Shown here: piece by piece, positions 1 to 8,354 of the stretch
Numbering within the stretch: position 1 is the first letter of the stretch
Layout of the letters: the number at the start of each line of letters is the position of its first letter
Assembly (NCBI GenBank): GCA_003565295.1
Contig: PXCO01000040.1
Span: 34,099-98,098 of the forward strand
Length of the DNA: 64,000 bases
Direction of reading: 5' to 3'
DNA from: Cyclobacteriaceae bacterium
Lineage (GTDB): Bacteria; Bacteroidota; Bacteroidia; Cytophagales; Cyclobacteriaceae
Program-made: the position numbers and the translations under genes
Notes under the pieces: generated by a model
Database searches by the model: none
What the model was told of the DNA's origin: nothing
What the model saw: the letters and a program-made list of their open reading frames with translations, nothing else

Positions 1-1
1 C

Positions 2-865
2 CAAGGGCAGGATCATCCCCACTGGGAGCTGATTAAGAAATATGACATTATAGATTTTGAACTGGGGGCCAAAATTACAGGGGCAGGATTTCCAGTATAT
101 AAAGGTAAAGGGGCAAGGCTCCAACGGGCCTTGGTCAATTTTTTTCTAGACCAAGCAGCAGAGACTGGATACCGGGAAGTGCAACCTCCGATATTGGTGA
201 ATGAGGCCAGCGGATACGGGACGGGTCAATTGCCGGATAAGGAAGGGCAGATGTATGAATGTGCCGGGGAAAACTTGTTTTTGATCCCCACTGCTGAAGT
301 GCCCATTACCAATATGTACCGTGATGAAATCCTACGTTTAGAAGAGCTTCCCATAAAAAACGTGGGCTTTACTCCCTGCTTTAGGAGGGAAGCAGGAAAC
401 TGGGGTGCCCATGTGAGAGGATTAAACCGACTTCATCAATTCGACAAGGTAGAAATCGTTCAGGTGACTCACCCGGACCACTCCTACCAAGCTCTTGAGG
501 AAATGAAGGCCTATGTGAAGCAATTGCTGGACAAGCTGGAATTGCCCTACCGGGTGCTCAAGTTATGTGGAGGGGATATGGGTTTCACCTCAGCGCTCAC
601 CTATGACCTGGAGGTATTCGCTGCTGGTCAAGGCCGCTGGTTGGAGGTGAGTTCAGTAAGCAATTTTGAGACCTATCAGTCCAACCGACTCAAACTAAGG
701 TTTAAGGGTGAAGACAAAAAAACGGTGTTGGCGCATACCTTGAACGGAAGCGCATTGGCCTTGCCCCGTATTGTGGCGGCGATTTTAGAAAACAACCAGG
801 AAGACAGGGGGGTCAAAATGCCTAAAGTACTGGTGCCCTACCTGGGTTATGAGTGGATCGATTAA
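2..865 (+). CDS. serS: Seryl-tRNA synthetase, 3' part (5' end outside window)
   Basis: The enzyme charges tRNA-Ser with serine in the cytoplasm. The reading frame is open from base 2, so the gene enters from the left and only about 287 C-terminal residues (the class II catalytic core) are visible; the N-terminal coiled-coil arm is missing. Visible signatures are HWELIKKYDIIDFE and GAGFPVYKGKGARLQRAL near the left edge, the motif 2 region FRREAGNWGAHVRGLNRLHQ and the motif 3 region LNGSALALPRIVAAILEN near the end. A TTG at 131 lies inside the conserved core and is not the start. ccmB follows 12 bp downstream. Identification is firm. Confidence 0.96.
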   Translation, partial: QGQDHPHWELIKKYDIIDFELGAKITGAGFPVYKGKGARLQRALVNFFLDQAAETGYREVQPPILVNEASGYGTGQLPDKEGQMYECAGENLFLIPTAEVPITNMYRDEILRLEELPIKNVGFTPCFRREAGNWGAHVRGLNRLHQFDKVEIVQVTHPDHSYQALEEMKAYVKQLLDKLELPYRVLKLCGGDMGFTSALTYDLEVFAAGQGRWLEVSSVSNFETYQSNRLKLRFKGEDKKTVLAHTLNGSALALPRIVAAILENNQEDRGVKMPKVLVPYLGYEWID

Positions 866-877
866 GTTCTTTGTTTC

Positions 878-1543
878 ATGTGGAAGGAAGTTGCCATCTT
901 GATCAGAAAGGAAATCACTCTGGAGTGGAGGCAGAAGTATGCTCTTAATGGTATCCTACTATACATCGTCAGTGCAGTTTTCATCACCTACCTCAGCTTC
1001 GGCATGGGGCAGGGGAACTTAGCGGTTACCACTTGGAATGCCCTTTATTGGATCATTTTACTTTTTTCAGCTATCAATGCCGTTGCCAAAAGCTTCATTC
1101 AAGAGCATCAAGGGAGGCTATTGTATTATTACATGATAGCCTCCCCTGAAGCCATACTTTTGGCCAAAGTGGCATATAACGCAATGCTCACACTTTTTCT
1201 TTCCTTGCTGGGCTTTTTGGTATTCGGAATTGTCATGGGTAATCCTGTACAAGATACCCTCCTTTTTTTGGTCAACCTCATACTTGGGGCCATTGGTTTT
1301 TCCGCTTCCCTTACCTTGGTTTCTTCCATTGCGAGCAAGGCAGGTAATAATGGCACTCTGATGGCCATCCTCAGTTTCCCGGTGCTAATCCCTATATTGC
1401 TAATGGCCATTCGTGTGTCTAAAAACAGTATTGATGGACTCGACTACAGTGTGAGCCTGGACAAACTTCTCACGCTTTTGGCGATAGATGCCATAGTGTT
1501 GGCCGTGGGATACATACTTTTCCCATATCTCTGGAAAAGTTGA
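878..1543 (+). CDS. ccmB: Heme exporter protein CcmB (ABC permease subunit)
   Basis: This 221-residue integral membrane protein matches the CcmB family in length and in its N-terminal pattern (ILIRKEITLEWRQKYALNG), followed by about six hydrophobic segments. CcmB is the membrane part of the CcmABCD complex, which releases holo-CcmE during system I cytochrome c maturation. The ATP-binding partner CcmA is not in this window. The gene sits 12 bp after serS and 133 bp before ccmC, so it may be read from the serS side. The ATG at 878 is the only sensible start because it directly precedes the conserved N-terminus. Confidence 0.92.
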   Translation: MWKEVAILIRKEITLEWRQKYALNGILLYIVSAVFITYLSFGMGQGNLAVTTWNALYWIILLFSAINAVAKSFIQEHQGRLLYYYMIASPEAILLAKVAYNAMLTLFLSLLGFLVFGIVMGNPVQDTLLFLVNLILGAIGFSASLTLVSSIASKAGNNGTLMAILSFPVLIPILLMAIRVSKNSIDGLDYSVSLDKLLTLLAIDAIVLAVGYILFPYLWKS

Positions 1544-1676
1544 CAGCATCTTTCCTGTACATTAATCTGCCATAGGTATACAGGTGCTTTTTCCGCCCTT
1601 CAAATATTAGGTGGAAAAGTGAAGAAATCCTGAATTATGCCTTACTTTTGCATGCTGATTACCAATTTCTATTCCT

Positions 1677-2351
1677 ATGAGAGCATATTGGTGGAAACTG
1701 TTGGCCATACTCCTCTTGGCCTATACCTTAGTGGCCGGTCTGCTGATGGACGTACCCAGGCTTCCCATCCTAAATGAGACCATCCGGGCCCTTTTCTTTC
1801 ATGTCACCATGTGGTTTGGAATGATCATCTTGTTGGTGATTGCAGTGGTGTATGCCATTAAATATTTAAGGTCAGGGGATCTGAACCATGACGATATGGC
1901 GGTGGAGTGTACCAACGGGGCGGTGCTATTTGGGGTTTTGGGAATAGTGACGGGGTCTTTGTGGGCCAGGTTTACCTGGGGAGATTTTTGGACCAATGAC
2001 CCGAAATTGAATGGTGCGGCGATAGGATTGCTAATGTATTTTGCCTATCTGATCCTAAGAAACTCTATTCAAGATATTTACCAAAGGGCTAGAATAAGTG
2101 CGGTTTACAGCATTTTTGCCTTTGCCGTTTTCATCCCCTTAATCTTCATTCTACCCCGTCTTACGGACAGTTTACATCCAGGGAGTGGAGGAAACCCAGG
2201 TTTCAATGCATATGATCTGGACAGTAATCTGAGAAAAGTATTTTACCCTGCCATAGTGGGGTGGGCTTTGTTGGGAGTTTGGATTGCTTCGATCAGGGTA
2301 AGATTAAGGAGGCTGTCCAGGAAACTTGAAGATAAATTGATCAATCAATAA
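1677..2351 (+). CDS. ccmC: Cytochrome c biogenesis protein CcmC/CcsA family (heme handling)
   Basis: A 224-residue protein with about six membrane helices. It carries the tryptophan-rich heme-handling motif of the family at residues 101-113 (WGDFWTNDPKLNG) and candidate axial heme histidines H42 (FFHVTMW) and H167 (DSLHPGSGG). In system I, CcmC passes heme to CcmE at the outer face of the inner membrane. It is followed after one base by the ccmD-like gene, then ccmE and ccmF, so the function is supported by order as well as motif. A TACTTTTG sequence at 1643-1650 fits the Bacteroidota -7 box, but I found no good -33 partner. Confidence 0.93.
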   Translation: MRAYWWKLLAILLLAYTLVAGLLMDVPRLPILNETIRALFFHVTMWFGMIILLVIAVVYAIKYLRSGDLNHDDMAVECTNGAVLFGVLGIVTGSLWARFTWGDFWTNDPKLNGAAIGLLMYFAYLILRNSIQDIYQRARISAVYSIFAFAVFIPLIFILPRLTDSLHPGSGGNPGFNAYDLDSNLRKVFYPAIVGWALLGVWIASIRVRLRRLSRKLEDKLINQ

Positions 2352-2352
2352 T

Positions 2353-2601
2353 ATGAAGAAATGGATTGTAATGGGCTTAATGTTGATAAGCCTGAGCCTT
2401 TTTGCCCAGGATGAAATTGGCATCACAAGTGCGGATTACCAGAACACACAGGTAGAAATGGCAGATAAAATGAGGGCTGAGGGAAAAATATACGTTTTAG
2501 TAGGCATCATTGGAATTGTTTTGGGTGGAATTCTGGTTTATGTAATGTATACCGATAAAAAGATTTCGGCGTTAGAAAGGCAGTTCAAAGATCAAGAATA
2601 A
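2353..2601 (+). CDS. CcmD-like small membrane protein
   Basis: An 82-residue protein with an N-terminal signal-like segment (MKKWIVMGLMLISLSLFAQ) and one strong transmembrane helix (about residues 47-67, YVLVGIIGIVLGGILVYVMY) followed by a charged tail containing KKISALERQFKDQE. This is the layout of CcmD-type proteins, which stabilise the CcmABC-CcmE complex. It lies 1 bp after ccmC and 1 bp before ccmE, so position supports the call more than sequence does. The signal-like N-terminus makes it longer than enterobacterial CcmD. I leave the symbol empty because the family is poorly conserved. Confidence 0.75.
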   Translation: MKKWIVMGLMLISLSLFAQDEIGITSADYQNTQVEMADKMRAEGKIYVLVGIIGIVLGGILVYVMYTDKKISALERQFKDQE

Positions 2602-2602
2602 C

Positions 2603-3019
2603 ATGAAAAAAGGACATATCATCGGCTTGGGCATCATCGCTGTGGCCATTACCATCATTATCACCTCCATAGGGGATGCCAGTACCTATGAGAGCTTCTC
2701 CTCTGCAAAAGCCATGGCGGTTAGCGGAAACGACAAAGCCATCCACGTGGTGGGGGAATTGAAAAAAGATGCCAATGGAAATGTGGTGGGGCTTAGGGTG
2801 AGTGAGGAAAAAACCTCCTTTACCTTTATCATGGTGGACAACGACGGGTACGAGCAGGAGGTGTATTACAACGAGCCAGTCCCGGCAGATTTCGTGCGAT
2901 CTGAGCAGGTGGTGGTGATTGGTTCATATCGCAACGAAGACACCTTTGTGGCCGATAAGATTTTAATGAAATGTCCCTCTAAATATCAAGAAACTGACAT
3001 TCAATCTGCGAATTCTTGA
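2603..3019 (+). CDS. ccmE: Cytochrome c maturation heme chaperone CcmE, Cys-type
   Basis: A 138-residue protein with one N-terminal membrane anchor (GHIIGLGIIAVAITIIITSIG) and a periplasmic beta-barrel (OB-like) domain, the CcmE architecture. CcmE binds heme covalently and carries it to the CcmF step. The classical heme-binding motif is HxxxY; here the matching place reads C124-P-S-K-Y128 (KCPSKY), so the heme-attaching histidine is replaced by cysteine. CxxxY variants of CcmE are known from archaea and some sulfate reducers. The gene is 1 bp downstream of the ccmD-like gene and 28 bp upstream of ccmF. Confidence 0.92.
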   Translation: MKKGHIIGLGIIAVAITIIITSIGDASTYESFSSAKAMAVSGNDKAIHVVGELKKDANGNVVGLRVSEEKTSFTFIMVDNDGYEQEVYYNEPVPADFVRSEQVVVIGSYRNEDTFVADKILMKCPSKYQETDIQSANS

Positions 3020-3047
3020 TATCAACTAAGGATTAACCTAATAAAAA

Positions 3048-5576
3048 ATGATGAATACCTTCGTGGGTAATCTGGGTCATTTTATGACCATCGTGGCGTT
3101 TGTCACGGCCATTATTACCGCTATCTCCTATATAAATTATATTAAAGCCCCCTTAGCCGATAAGGCCTCCTGGAGAAATTTCAGTCGGATTGTCTTCTAT
3201 ATCCATGCCCTTGCCTGTGTTGCAGTGGCCGTAGCACTCTTTGAAATCATCTACAACCACAGGTTCGAGTACTTTTATGCCTTTTCACATTCCTCAAAGG
3301 CACTGCCTGTGCATTATATGATCTCTAGTTTCTGGGAAGGTCAGGAGGGAGCCTTCATCCTGTGGTTTTTCTGGAATGTGGTGTTGGGATTGATCATTAT
3401 CCACACCAATAAATTCTGGGAGGGGCCTGTGATGGTGGTATTTTCTTTGGTTCAGGCCTTTTTGGTTTCCATGATACTCGGTATAGTAATAGGGGACCTT
3501 AAGATTGGGAGTTCTCCTTTCATGCTTTTAAGGGATGTTTCAGAAGCACCAATTTTTCAGATCAACCCTGAATTTGTACCCGAAGACGGAACCGGGCTTA
3601 ATCCCCTGCTTCAGAACATATGGATGGTCATCCACCCTCCTACCTTGTTTTTGGGATATGCCTCTACCTTGGTTCCATTTGCCTTCCTCATGGGGGGACT
3701 TGTGATGAAAAAATATTCGGAATGGGTGAGGCCAGCACTTCCCTGGGCTATCTTTTCTGCCATGGTCCTGGGTATGGGAATTATTATGGGTGCCTATTGG
3801 GCCTACGTCACCTTGAACTTTGGGGGGTATTGGAACTGGGATCCCGTGGAAAATGCCGTCTATGTGCCATGGCTGATCATGGTGGCATCTATACATACCA
3901 TGATCACCTATAAAAAAAGCAGTACTGCCCTCAAAACATCTATCGTATTGGTAATCAGTACTTTTGTATTGGTGCTATATGCAACATTTCTGGTAAGGAG
4001 TGGGGTGTTGGGAGATTCTTCGGTACATTCTTTTACAGATCTTGGACTCTCTGGGCAATTGTTGATTTATATGCTATTCTTTCTGTTGGTAGCGGTATTT
4101 TTCGCCGCCAAGGAATGGAAGCACATTCCCACCTCCGACAAAGAGGCATCTGTGTATTCAAGGGAGTTTTGGATCTTTATAGGAGCTACCACTTTAGGAT
4201 TGATGGCTTTTCAAGTGATCATCCCTACCTCCATACCTGTGTACAATGCCATCATTGAAAGCTTTGGCGGAATATCCAATATGGCACCACCCGCCGATCA
4301 GGTGGGGTTCTATACCAAGTTTCAGTTATGGTTTGCTGTGGCCTTGGCATTGCTCACCGGGGTGGGACAGTTTTTCTGGTGGAACAAAATGGATAAAAAG
4401 GATCTCAAAAATGCGCTCGTGGCTCCTTATGTGATTACGCTGATCGTGGCAGCGGTTATCATAACCCTGGGTAAAGTGTATGATATCAATTACATGGTAG
4501 TGGTTTTGGCTGGAGCGTTCACTGTGATTGCCAATTTTACCATTTTGATAAAATTGCTAAAAAAGAAGACCTTTAAATTAACGGGAGGATCACTTGCCCA
4601 TATTGGATTGGGCATGATTTTGATAGGAGTGATGTTTTCTTCCGGTTACTCCGACACCATTTCCATAAACATGTCTGGCATGACCTATAAAAAGGATTGG
4701 GAGGATGAGCTAAATAAGGAAAACGTATTGCTCTGGATCAATAAGCCCCTTCAGATGAAGGATTATGAGGTGATCTATAGGGGAAGGCACAAAAAAGTGG
4801 CAGGAGTACCTGAATATGTGAAGGCGGATAAACTTGAGCCCACGGATGGCTTGAATAAGGCAATTGCTCTTAAGGATATAGAAGCAAGGGGTAGGGTATA
4901 TCACCAAAAAGGCGATACGGTGAATATTGTCCTAGAGGAAAACAGCTATTTCAAGGTGGAATATTATCAAGACAGTGACCTGAAGTTCACACTGTACCCC
5001 ATGTCTCAGCCCAACCCCTCCATGGGATTGATATCTTCCCCGGATTCCAAACGCTATCTGACCCGAGACCTGTATACCCATGTTTCGGCGATCAACGATT
5101 ATGATGACCCTGAGTGGAAGGAGGATCAATTTGAAAATGCAGGCCCGGGAGAGCAATTTTTCATCAATGATTTTGTCACGTACTTTGAAGGTGCGGAAGT
5201 AGTAAATGAGTTGGAGGATTTGGAACTGCAGGAAGGGGATATTGCAGTGAAGGCCAACCTCACTATAATGGATTATGATGTGGAGAAAAAATTGTCCCCC
5301 ATATTCCTGATCCGTGGAAATCAAGTAGGTAAGGTCCCGTCCATAGACCATGACCTGGGTATTAAGGTGGAAATCGACAATATCATTCCGGAGGAAAATA
5401 AATTTGTATTCAAGTTCAATACCTACCAAAAGGACTATGTGGTCATGAAGGCATCTGTAAAACCCATGATCAATGTATTGTGGTTAGGGACCATCATTAT
5501 GCTAATAGGGTTTACCGTGGCAATATATAGAAGGTATGATGAGTTTCAGAAAATGAGAAATAAAGGTCTGGAATAG
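3048..5576 (+). CDS. ccmF: Cytochrome c-type biogenesis protein CcmF
   Basis: An 842-residue polytopic membrane protein, the heme ligation component that joins heme from CcmE to apocytochrome c. The WWD-type motif is at residues 261-265 (YWNWD, within GGYWNWDPVENAVYVPW). Other family signatures are SSFWEGQEGAFILW near the N-terminus and IHPPTLFLGYAS before the WWD motif. It is longer than the roughly 650 residues of the E. coli protein because of an extended periplasmic C-terminal part (about residues 540-810) before a last helix (VLWLGTIIMLIGFTVAIY). Two ATG codons in tandem at 3048 and 3051 could both start it. It is the last gene of the ccm block; no ccmG or ccmH follows. Confidence 0.93.
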   Translation: MMNTFVGNLGHFMTIVAFVTAIITAISYINYIKAPLADKASWRNFSRIVFYIHALACVAVAVALFEIIYNHRFEYFYAFSHSSKALPVHYMISSFWEGQEGAFILWFFWNVVLGLIIIHTNKFWEGPVMVVFSLVQAFLVSMILGIVIGDLKIGSSPFMLLRDVSEAPIFQINPEFVPEDGTGLNPLLQNIWMVIHPPTLFLGYASTLVPFAFLMGGLVMKKYSEWVRPALPWAIFSAMVLGMGIIMGAYWAYVTLNFGGYWNWDPVENAVYVPWLIMVASIHTMITYKKSSTALKTSIVLVISTFVLVLYATFLVRSGVLGDSSVHSFTDLGLSGQLLIYMLFFLLVAVFFAAKEWKHIPTSDKEASVYSREFWIFIGATTLGLMAFQVIIPTSIPVYNAIIESFGGISNMAPPADQVGFYTKFQLWFAVALALLTGVGQFFWWNKMDKKDLKNALVAPYVITLIVAAVIITLGKVYDINYMVVVLAGAFTVIANFTILIKLLKKKTFKLTGGSLAHIGLGMILIGVMFSSGYSDTISINMSGMTYKKDWEDELNKENVLLWINKPLQMKDYEVIYRGRHKKVAGVPEYVKADKLEPTDGLNKAIALKDIEARGRVYHQKGDTVNIVLEENSYFKVEYYQDSDLKFTLYPMSQPNPSMGLISSPDSKRYLTRDLYTHVSAINDYDDPEWKEDQFENAGPGEQFFINDFVTYFEGAEVVNELEDLELQEGDIAVKANLTIMDYDVEKKLSPIFLIRGNQVGKVPSIDHDLGIKVEIDNIIPEENKFVFKFNTYQKDYVVMKASVKPMINVLWLGTIIMLIGFTVAIYRRYDEFQKMRNKGLE

Positions 5577-5626
5577 GCTTGCAATGGGGAAGGTTCTTGC
5601 CTGTGCCAACGAATAACATTTTTCCC

Positions 5627-6409
5627 ATGAAAAAAGAGTTCAAGATTGCGATTATAGGAACTGGAAATGTTGCCTGGCACCTTGGGGAGGCTTTTGAAAA
5701 CGCCGGGCACACAGTTACCGAGGTCTTTGGACGCTCATTGGCCAAGGCTCGCAGCATTTCAGAAAGGTTGTATGCCACCCTTCCCAAGGACGAGCTGGAC
5801 TTCTCAGACAGTGAAGCTGAGATTTTTGTGATGGCCGTTACAGATGAGGCCATCCCTGAATTGGCCGACGCTATAATCCTTCCCGAGGAAACTATTTTGG
5901 TACATACAAGTGGATCAGTGCCTTTAGAAATGCTTTCCTATAGTTCGGCGCATTATACAGGGATTTTCTATCCGTTGCAGAGCTTTACCAAAAGCAGAAA
6001 AATGGATCTTTCTGATGTTCCCTTCTTATTGGAAACCGAGGACAGGGGAGTAATGCAGGCGCTTAAAAAACTGGCCAAAAGTATTTCCCCTCTGTGTTAC
6101 GAGGTCGATGGAAAGGACAGAAAGGCCATTCATGTAGCCGCCGTATTTGTAAGCAACTTTACCAATCACATGATCCGGATTGGGGAAGAGATCATGCATA
6201 GGCAAGGATTGGATGTGGAGATGCTGAAACCCTTGCTCATAGAACAGGTGAGCAAATGCTTGGAGATGGGGCCCATGAAGTCACAGACAGGCCCTGCTCT
6301 CAGGGGAGACATTAGTACTTTGGAAGCGCATCATCAATTTCTGGCCTATAATGAATCATTCGCCGAAATATATAAGGTGATATCACAGGATATTATGGAC
6401 TCTTTTTGA
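5627..6409 (+). CDS. Rossmann-fold NAD(P)-binding protein with DUF2520 domain
   Basis: About 260 residues from the ATG at 5627; an upstream in-frame TTG at 5579 would add 16 residues with no family resemblance, so I prefer the ATG. The N-terminus is a dinucleotide-binding fold (FKIAIIGTGNVAWHLGEAF, GxGxxAxxL), followed by a segment typical of the pyrroline-5-carboxylate reductase-like or ketopantoate reductase-like superfamily (VHTSGSVPLEML, GIFYPLQSFTKSR) and an all-helical C-terminal half with AVFVSNFTNHM, typical of DUF2520. The substrate is unknown. It follows ccmF by 50 bp but is probably unrelated to heme work; such genes are often near UbiA prenyltransferases in Bacteroidota, as here. 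Confidence 0.82.
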   Translation: MKKEFKIAIIGTGNVAWHLGEAFENAGHTVTEVFGRSLAKARSISERLYATLPKDELDFSDSEAEIFVMAVTDEAIPELADAIILPEETILVHTSGSVPLEMLSYSSAHYTGIFYPLQSFTKSRKMDLSDVPFLLETEDRGVMQALKKLAKSISPLCYEVDGKDRKAIHVAAVFVSNFTNHMIRIGEEIMHRQGLDVEMLKPLLIEQVSKCLEMGPMKSQTGPALRGDISTLEAHHQFLAYNESFAEIYKVISQDIMDSF

Positions 6410-6509
6410 TGCATATACCTGAATGCCAAATCTATAATACCTTGAAAGGGGCTGTTAAATTAAATGCAGGGCCTACTTGGAATTACCAAGTTTATGCTAA
6501 CTTTAAGAC

Positions 6510-7382
6510 ATGCATCAGGTGAAGGCTTCCCCGATCTTTACGCTTAGGGGCTTTTTAAAAATCATACGTCCCAACAACCTGCTGATGGTTGCTTTTGCGC
6601 AGTGGATGACCGCCATTTTCCTTATTGGAGAGACGAGGTTGGGTCTGCCCGTGTGGCAAGACCCTAATTTATATTTACTGATTATTTCCACGGTGATCCT
6701 TACTGCTTCCGGCTACATGATCAATGATTATTACGATGTAAAGATTGATTATGTGAACCGGCCAAACAAAGTGGTAATAGGTAGGGAAATGAAACGGAGA
6801 ATGGTGATGATCCTGCATACCATCATGAACTTTGTGGGGATTGCTATTGGTGTGTTCGTGCATCCCAGGATTGGTGCCATTACTTTTGTGGCCGCTTTTC
6901 TGTTGTGGTTATACAGCAACTCCCTAAAAAGGCTCCCCTTTATAGGAAATCTTACGGTTGCCTCCCTTACCGGGCTTTCCATTTGGATTGTGGGGATTTA
7001 CTATCAAAAGTCGGAACTTCTGGTGTTAACATATGCCATATTTGCCTTTTTTATCAATTTGATCAGGGAAATCATTAAAGACATAGAAGATAGACAGGGG
7101 GACAGGAAGCACGGTTGTAAGACCTTGCCTATTGTCATTGGGTTCCGAAACACCAAAAAGGTTATTTTTTTTATAGCCTTGTGTTTCGTATGTGCGATTT
7201 TAGTGGTTACCTTTAAGATCAACGATGCCCTTCTGTTTTACTATTTCGGGGCATTGGGGATGTTGTTTTTATTCTTTATGTACAAAATATACATTGCCGA
7301 CCGCAAAACTCATTTCACCCGACTTAGTGCATTGTCCAAGTTGTTGATGTTAACAGGTGTTATCAGTATGGTATTTTTATAG
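6510..7382 (+). CDS. UbiA-family prenyltransferase (geranylgeranylglycerol-phosphate synthase-like)
   Basis: A 290-residue membrane protein with eight or nine hydrophobic helices and both aspartate-rich UbiA motifs: N72-D-Y-Y-D76-V-K-I-D80 and D191-I-E-D194-R-Q-G-D198. These bind Mg-prenyl diphosphate. Bacteroidota homologues are usually labelled geranylgeranylglycerol-phosphate geranylgeranyltransferase, but the acceptor cannot be decided from sequence alone; quinone or heme prenylation are alternatives. A TTG-N18-TAACTTTA pair at 6477-6505 resembles a promoter but ends only 4 bp before the ATG, which would mean a nearly leaderless message, so I do not list it as a site. Confidence 0.85.
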   Translation: MHQVKASPIFTLRGFLKIIRPNNLLMVAFAQWMTAIFLIGETRLGLPVWQDPNLYLLIISTVILTASGYMINDYYDVKIDYVNRPNKVVIGREMKRRMVMILHTIMNFVGIAIGVFVHPRIGAITFVAAFLLWLYSNSLKRLPFIGNLTVASLTGLSIWIVGIYYQKSELLVLTYAIFAFFINLIREIIKDIEDRQGDRKHGCKTLPIVIGFRNTKKVIFFIALCFVCAILVVTFKINDALLFYYFGALGMLFLFFMYKIYIADRKTHFTRLSALSKLLMLTGVISMVFL

Positions 7383-7732
7383 CATAGAGGGATAAGCTTC
7401 AAAGGCTTAGATGCGCAAAGACGCCGTTCCCGAAATTTGAATAGCGTAAAATGATAAAGCGGATTTGAAACCCCTTTTCGCAAACCCCACTAACGCAGCT
7501 ATATGGCCAAAGGTGCACAGGTGGTTGTAAGTCATAATTAAACACCAATTTTTCAGGAAACGCCCCTGACTTTGTTAATTCAAATTTTCTGTTCGTGGAC
7601 CGAAGGATTGCAAATCCCAGGTCGCGGTGAATATTAAACCCAGGCAGCATTAAATTCTTAAATTCTTATCTTATCCCACTATGGTTTACTGAATTATCAT
7701 GTTTATTTTTACCTCACAAAAAAACAAAAGGA
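7383..7732. other. Intergenic region with decayed REP-like palindromes
   Basis: This 350-bp stretch between the UbiA gene and purN has no convincing gene on either strand. It contains an imperfect hairpin at 7598-7623 (GACC..GGAT..ATCC..GGTC), a related motif GCGGATTTGAAACC near 7460, and the short tandem AAATTCTT at about 7653-7668. The GGATTGCAAATCC type of motif resembles dispersed palindromes seen in Bacteroidota genomes, but that comparison is from memory. The last 30 bases hold an AAAGGAG sequence just before the purN start. Confidence 0.4.
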
Positions 7733-8296
7733 GTGTTGAAAAAAATAGCCATACTCGCCTCAGGCAACGGAACCAATGCCGAAAAGATCATCCAATACTT
7801 TAATACCTCAGATATAGCCTCAGTTGTCAGTGTAGGGACCAACAAAGAAGACGCAGGAGTTATAGATAGGGCAAAAAAATTGGGTGTGCCCCATTTCACA
7901 TTTCAAAAAAAGGAGCTGGAGAATGGTTCCGTAAGGGCTTTGCTAATGATCAAGAGGATAGATTTGATCGTATTGGCAGGGTTTTTACTGAAGATCCCTG
8001 ATAATTTGATAAAAGGTTTTCCAAATGCAATCATAAACATTCATCCGGCATTGCTCCCCAAATTTGGGGGCAAAGGGATGTATGGCATGAATGTGCATAA
8101 AGCTGTAAAAGATGCCGGTGAACAACAGTCCGGTATTACCATTCATTGGGTAAATGAGCATTATGACGAGGGGCAGGTAATTTTTCAGAAAAGGGTGGAT
8201 TTATCTCCTAATGACACCCCAGCGCAAATTGCGGCCAAAGTTCAGGAATTGGAGCATAATTACTACCCAAAAGTGATCGAAAACCTGCTTAAATAA
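7733..8296 (+). CDS. purN: Phosphoribosylglycinamide formyltransferase
   Basis: A 187-residue GART enzyme that transfers a formyl group from 10-formyl-THF to GAR in purine synthesis. The phosphate-binding N-terminus (ILASGNGTNAEKI) is present, as are the catalytic N102 and H104 in NIHPALLPKF and D145 in HYDEGQVIFQ. The start is GTG at 7733 or TTG at 7736, both just after AAAGGAG, one of the few good Shine-Dalgarno sequences in this window; no ATG is available. purH follows 58 bp later, so the two purine genes probably form one unit. Confidence 0.94.
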   Translation: MLKKIAILASGNGTNAEKIIQYFNTSDIASVVSVGTNKEDAGVIDRAKKLGVPHFTFQKKELENGSVRALLMIKRIDLIVLAGFLLKIPDNLIKGFPNAIINIHPALLPKFGGKGMYGMNVHKAVKDAGEQQSGITIHWVNEHYDEGQVIFQKRVDLSPNDTPAQIAAKVQELEHNYYPKVIENLLK

Positions 8297-8354
8297 GCTG
8301 TTTTTTATACCTTTGCGATTTACATCTAAGACGTCACTTCAAGATTTCTCTAAA

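Noticed and set aside
4932..5429. 165-codon minus-strand frame inside ccmF
   Set aside because: No start context or domain; fully inside a convincing gene.
5512..5853. 113-codon minus-strand frame over the ccmF end and the Rossmann gene
   Set aside because: It overlaps two well-supported plus-strand genes and shows no domain; it is a shadow of their codon bias.
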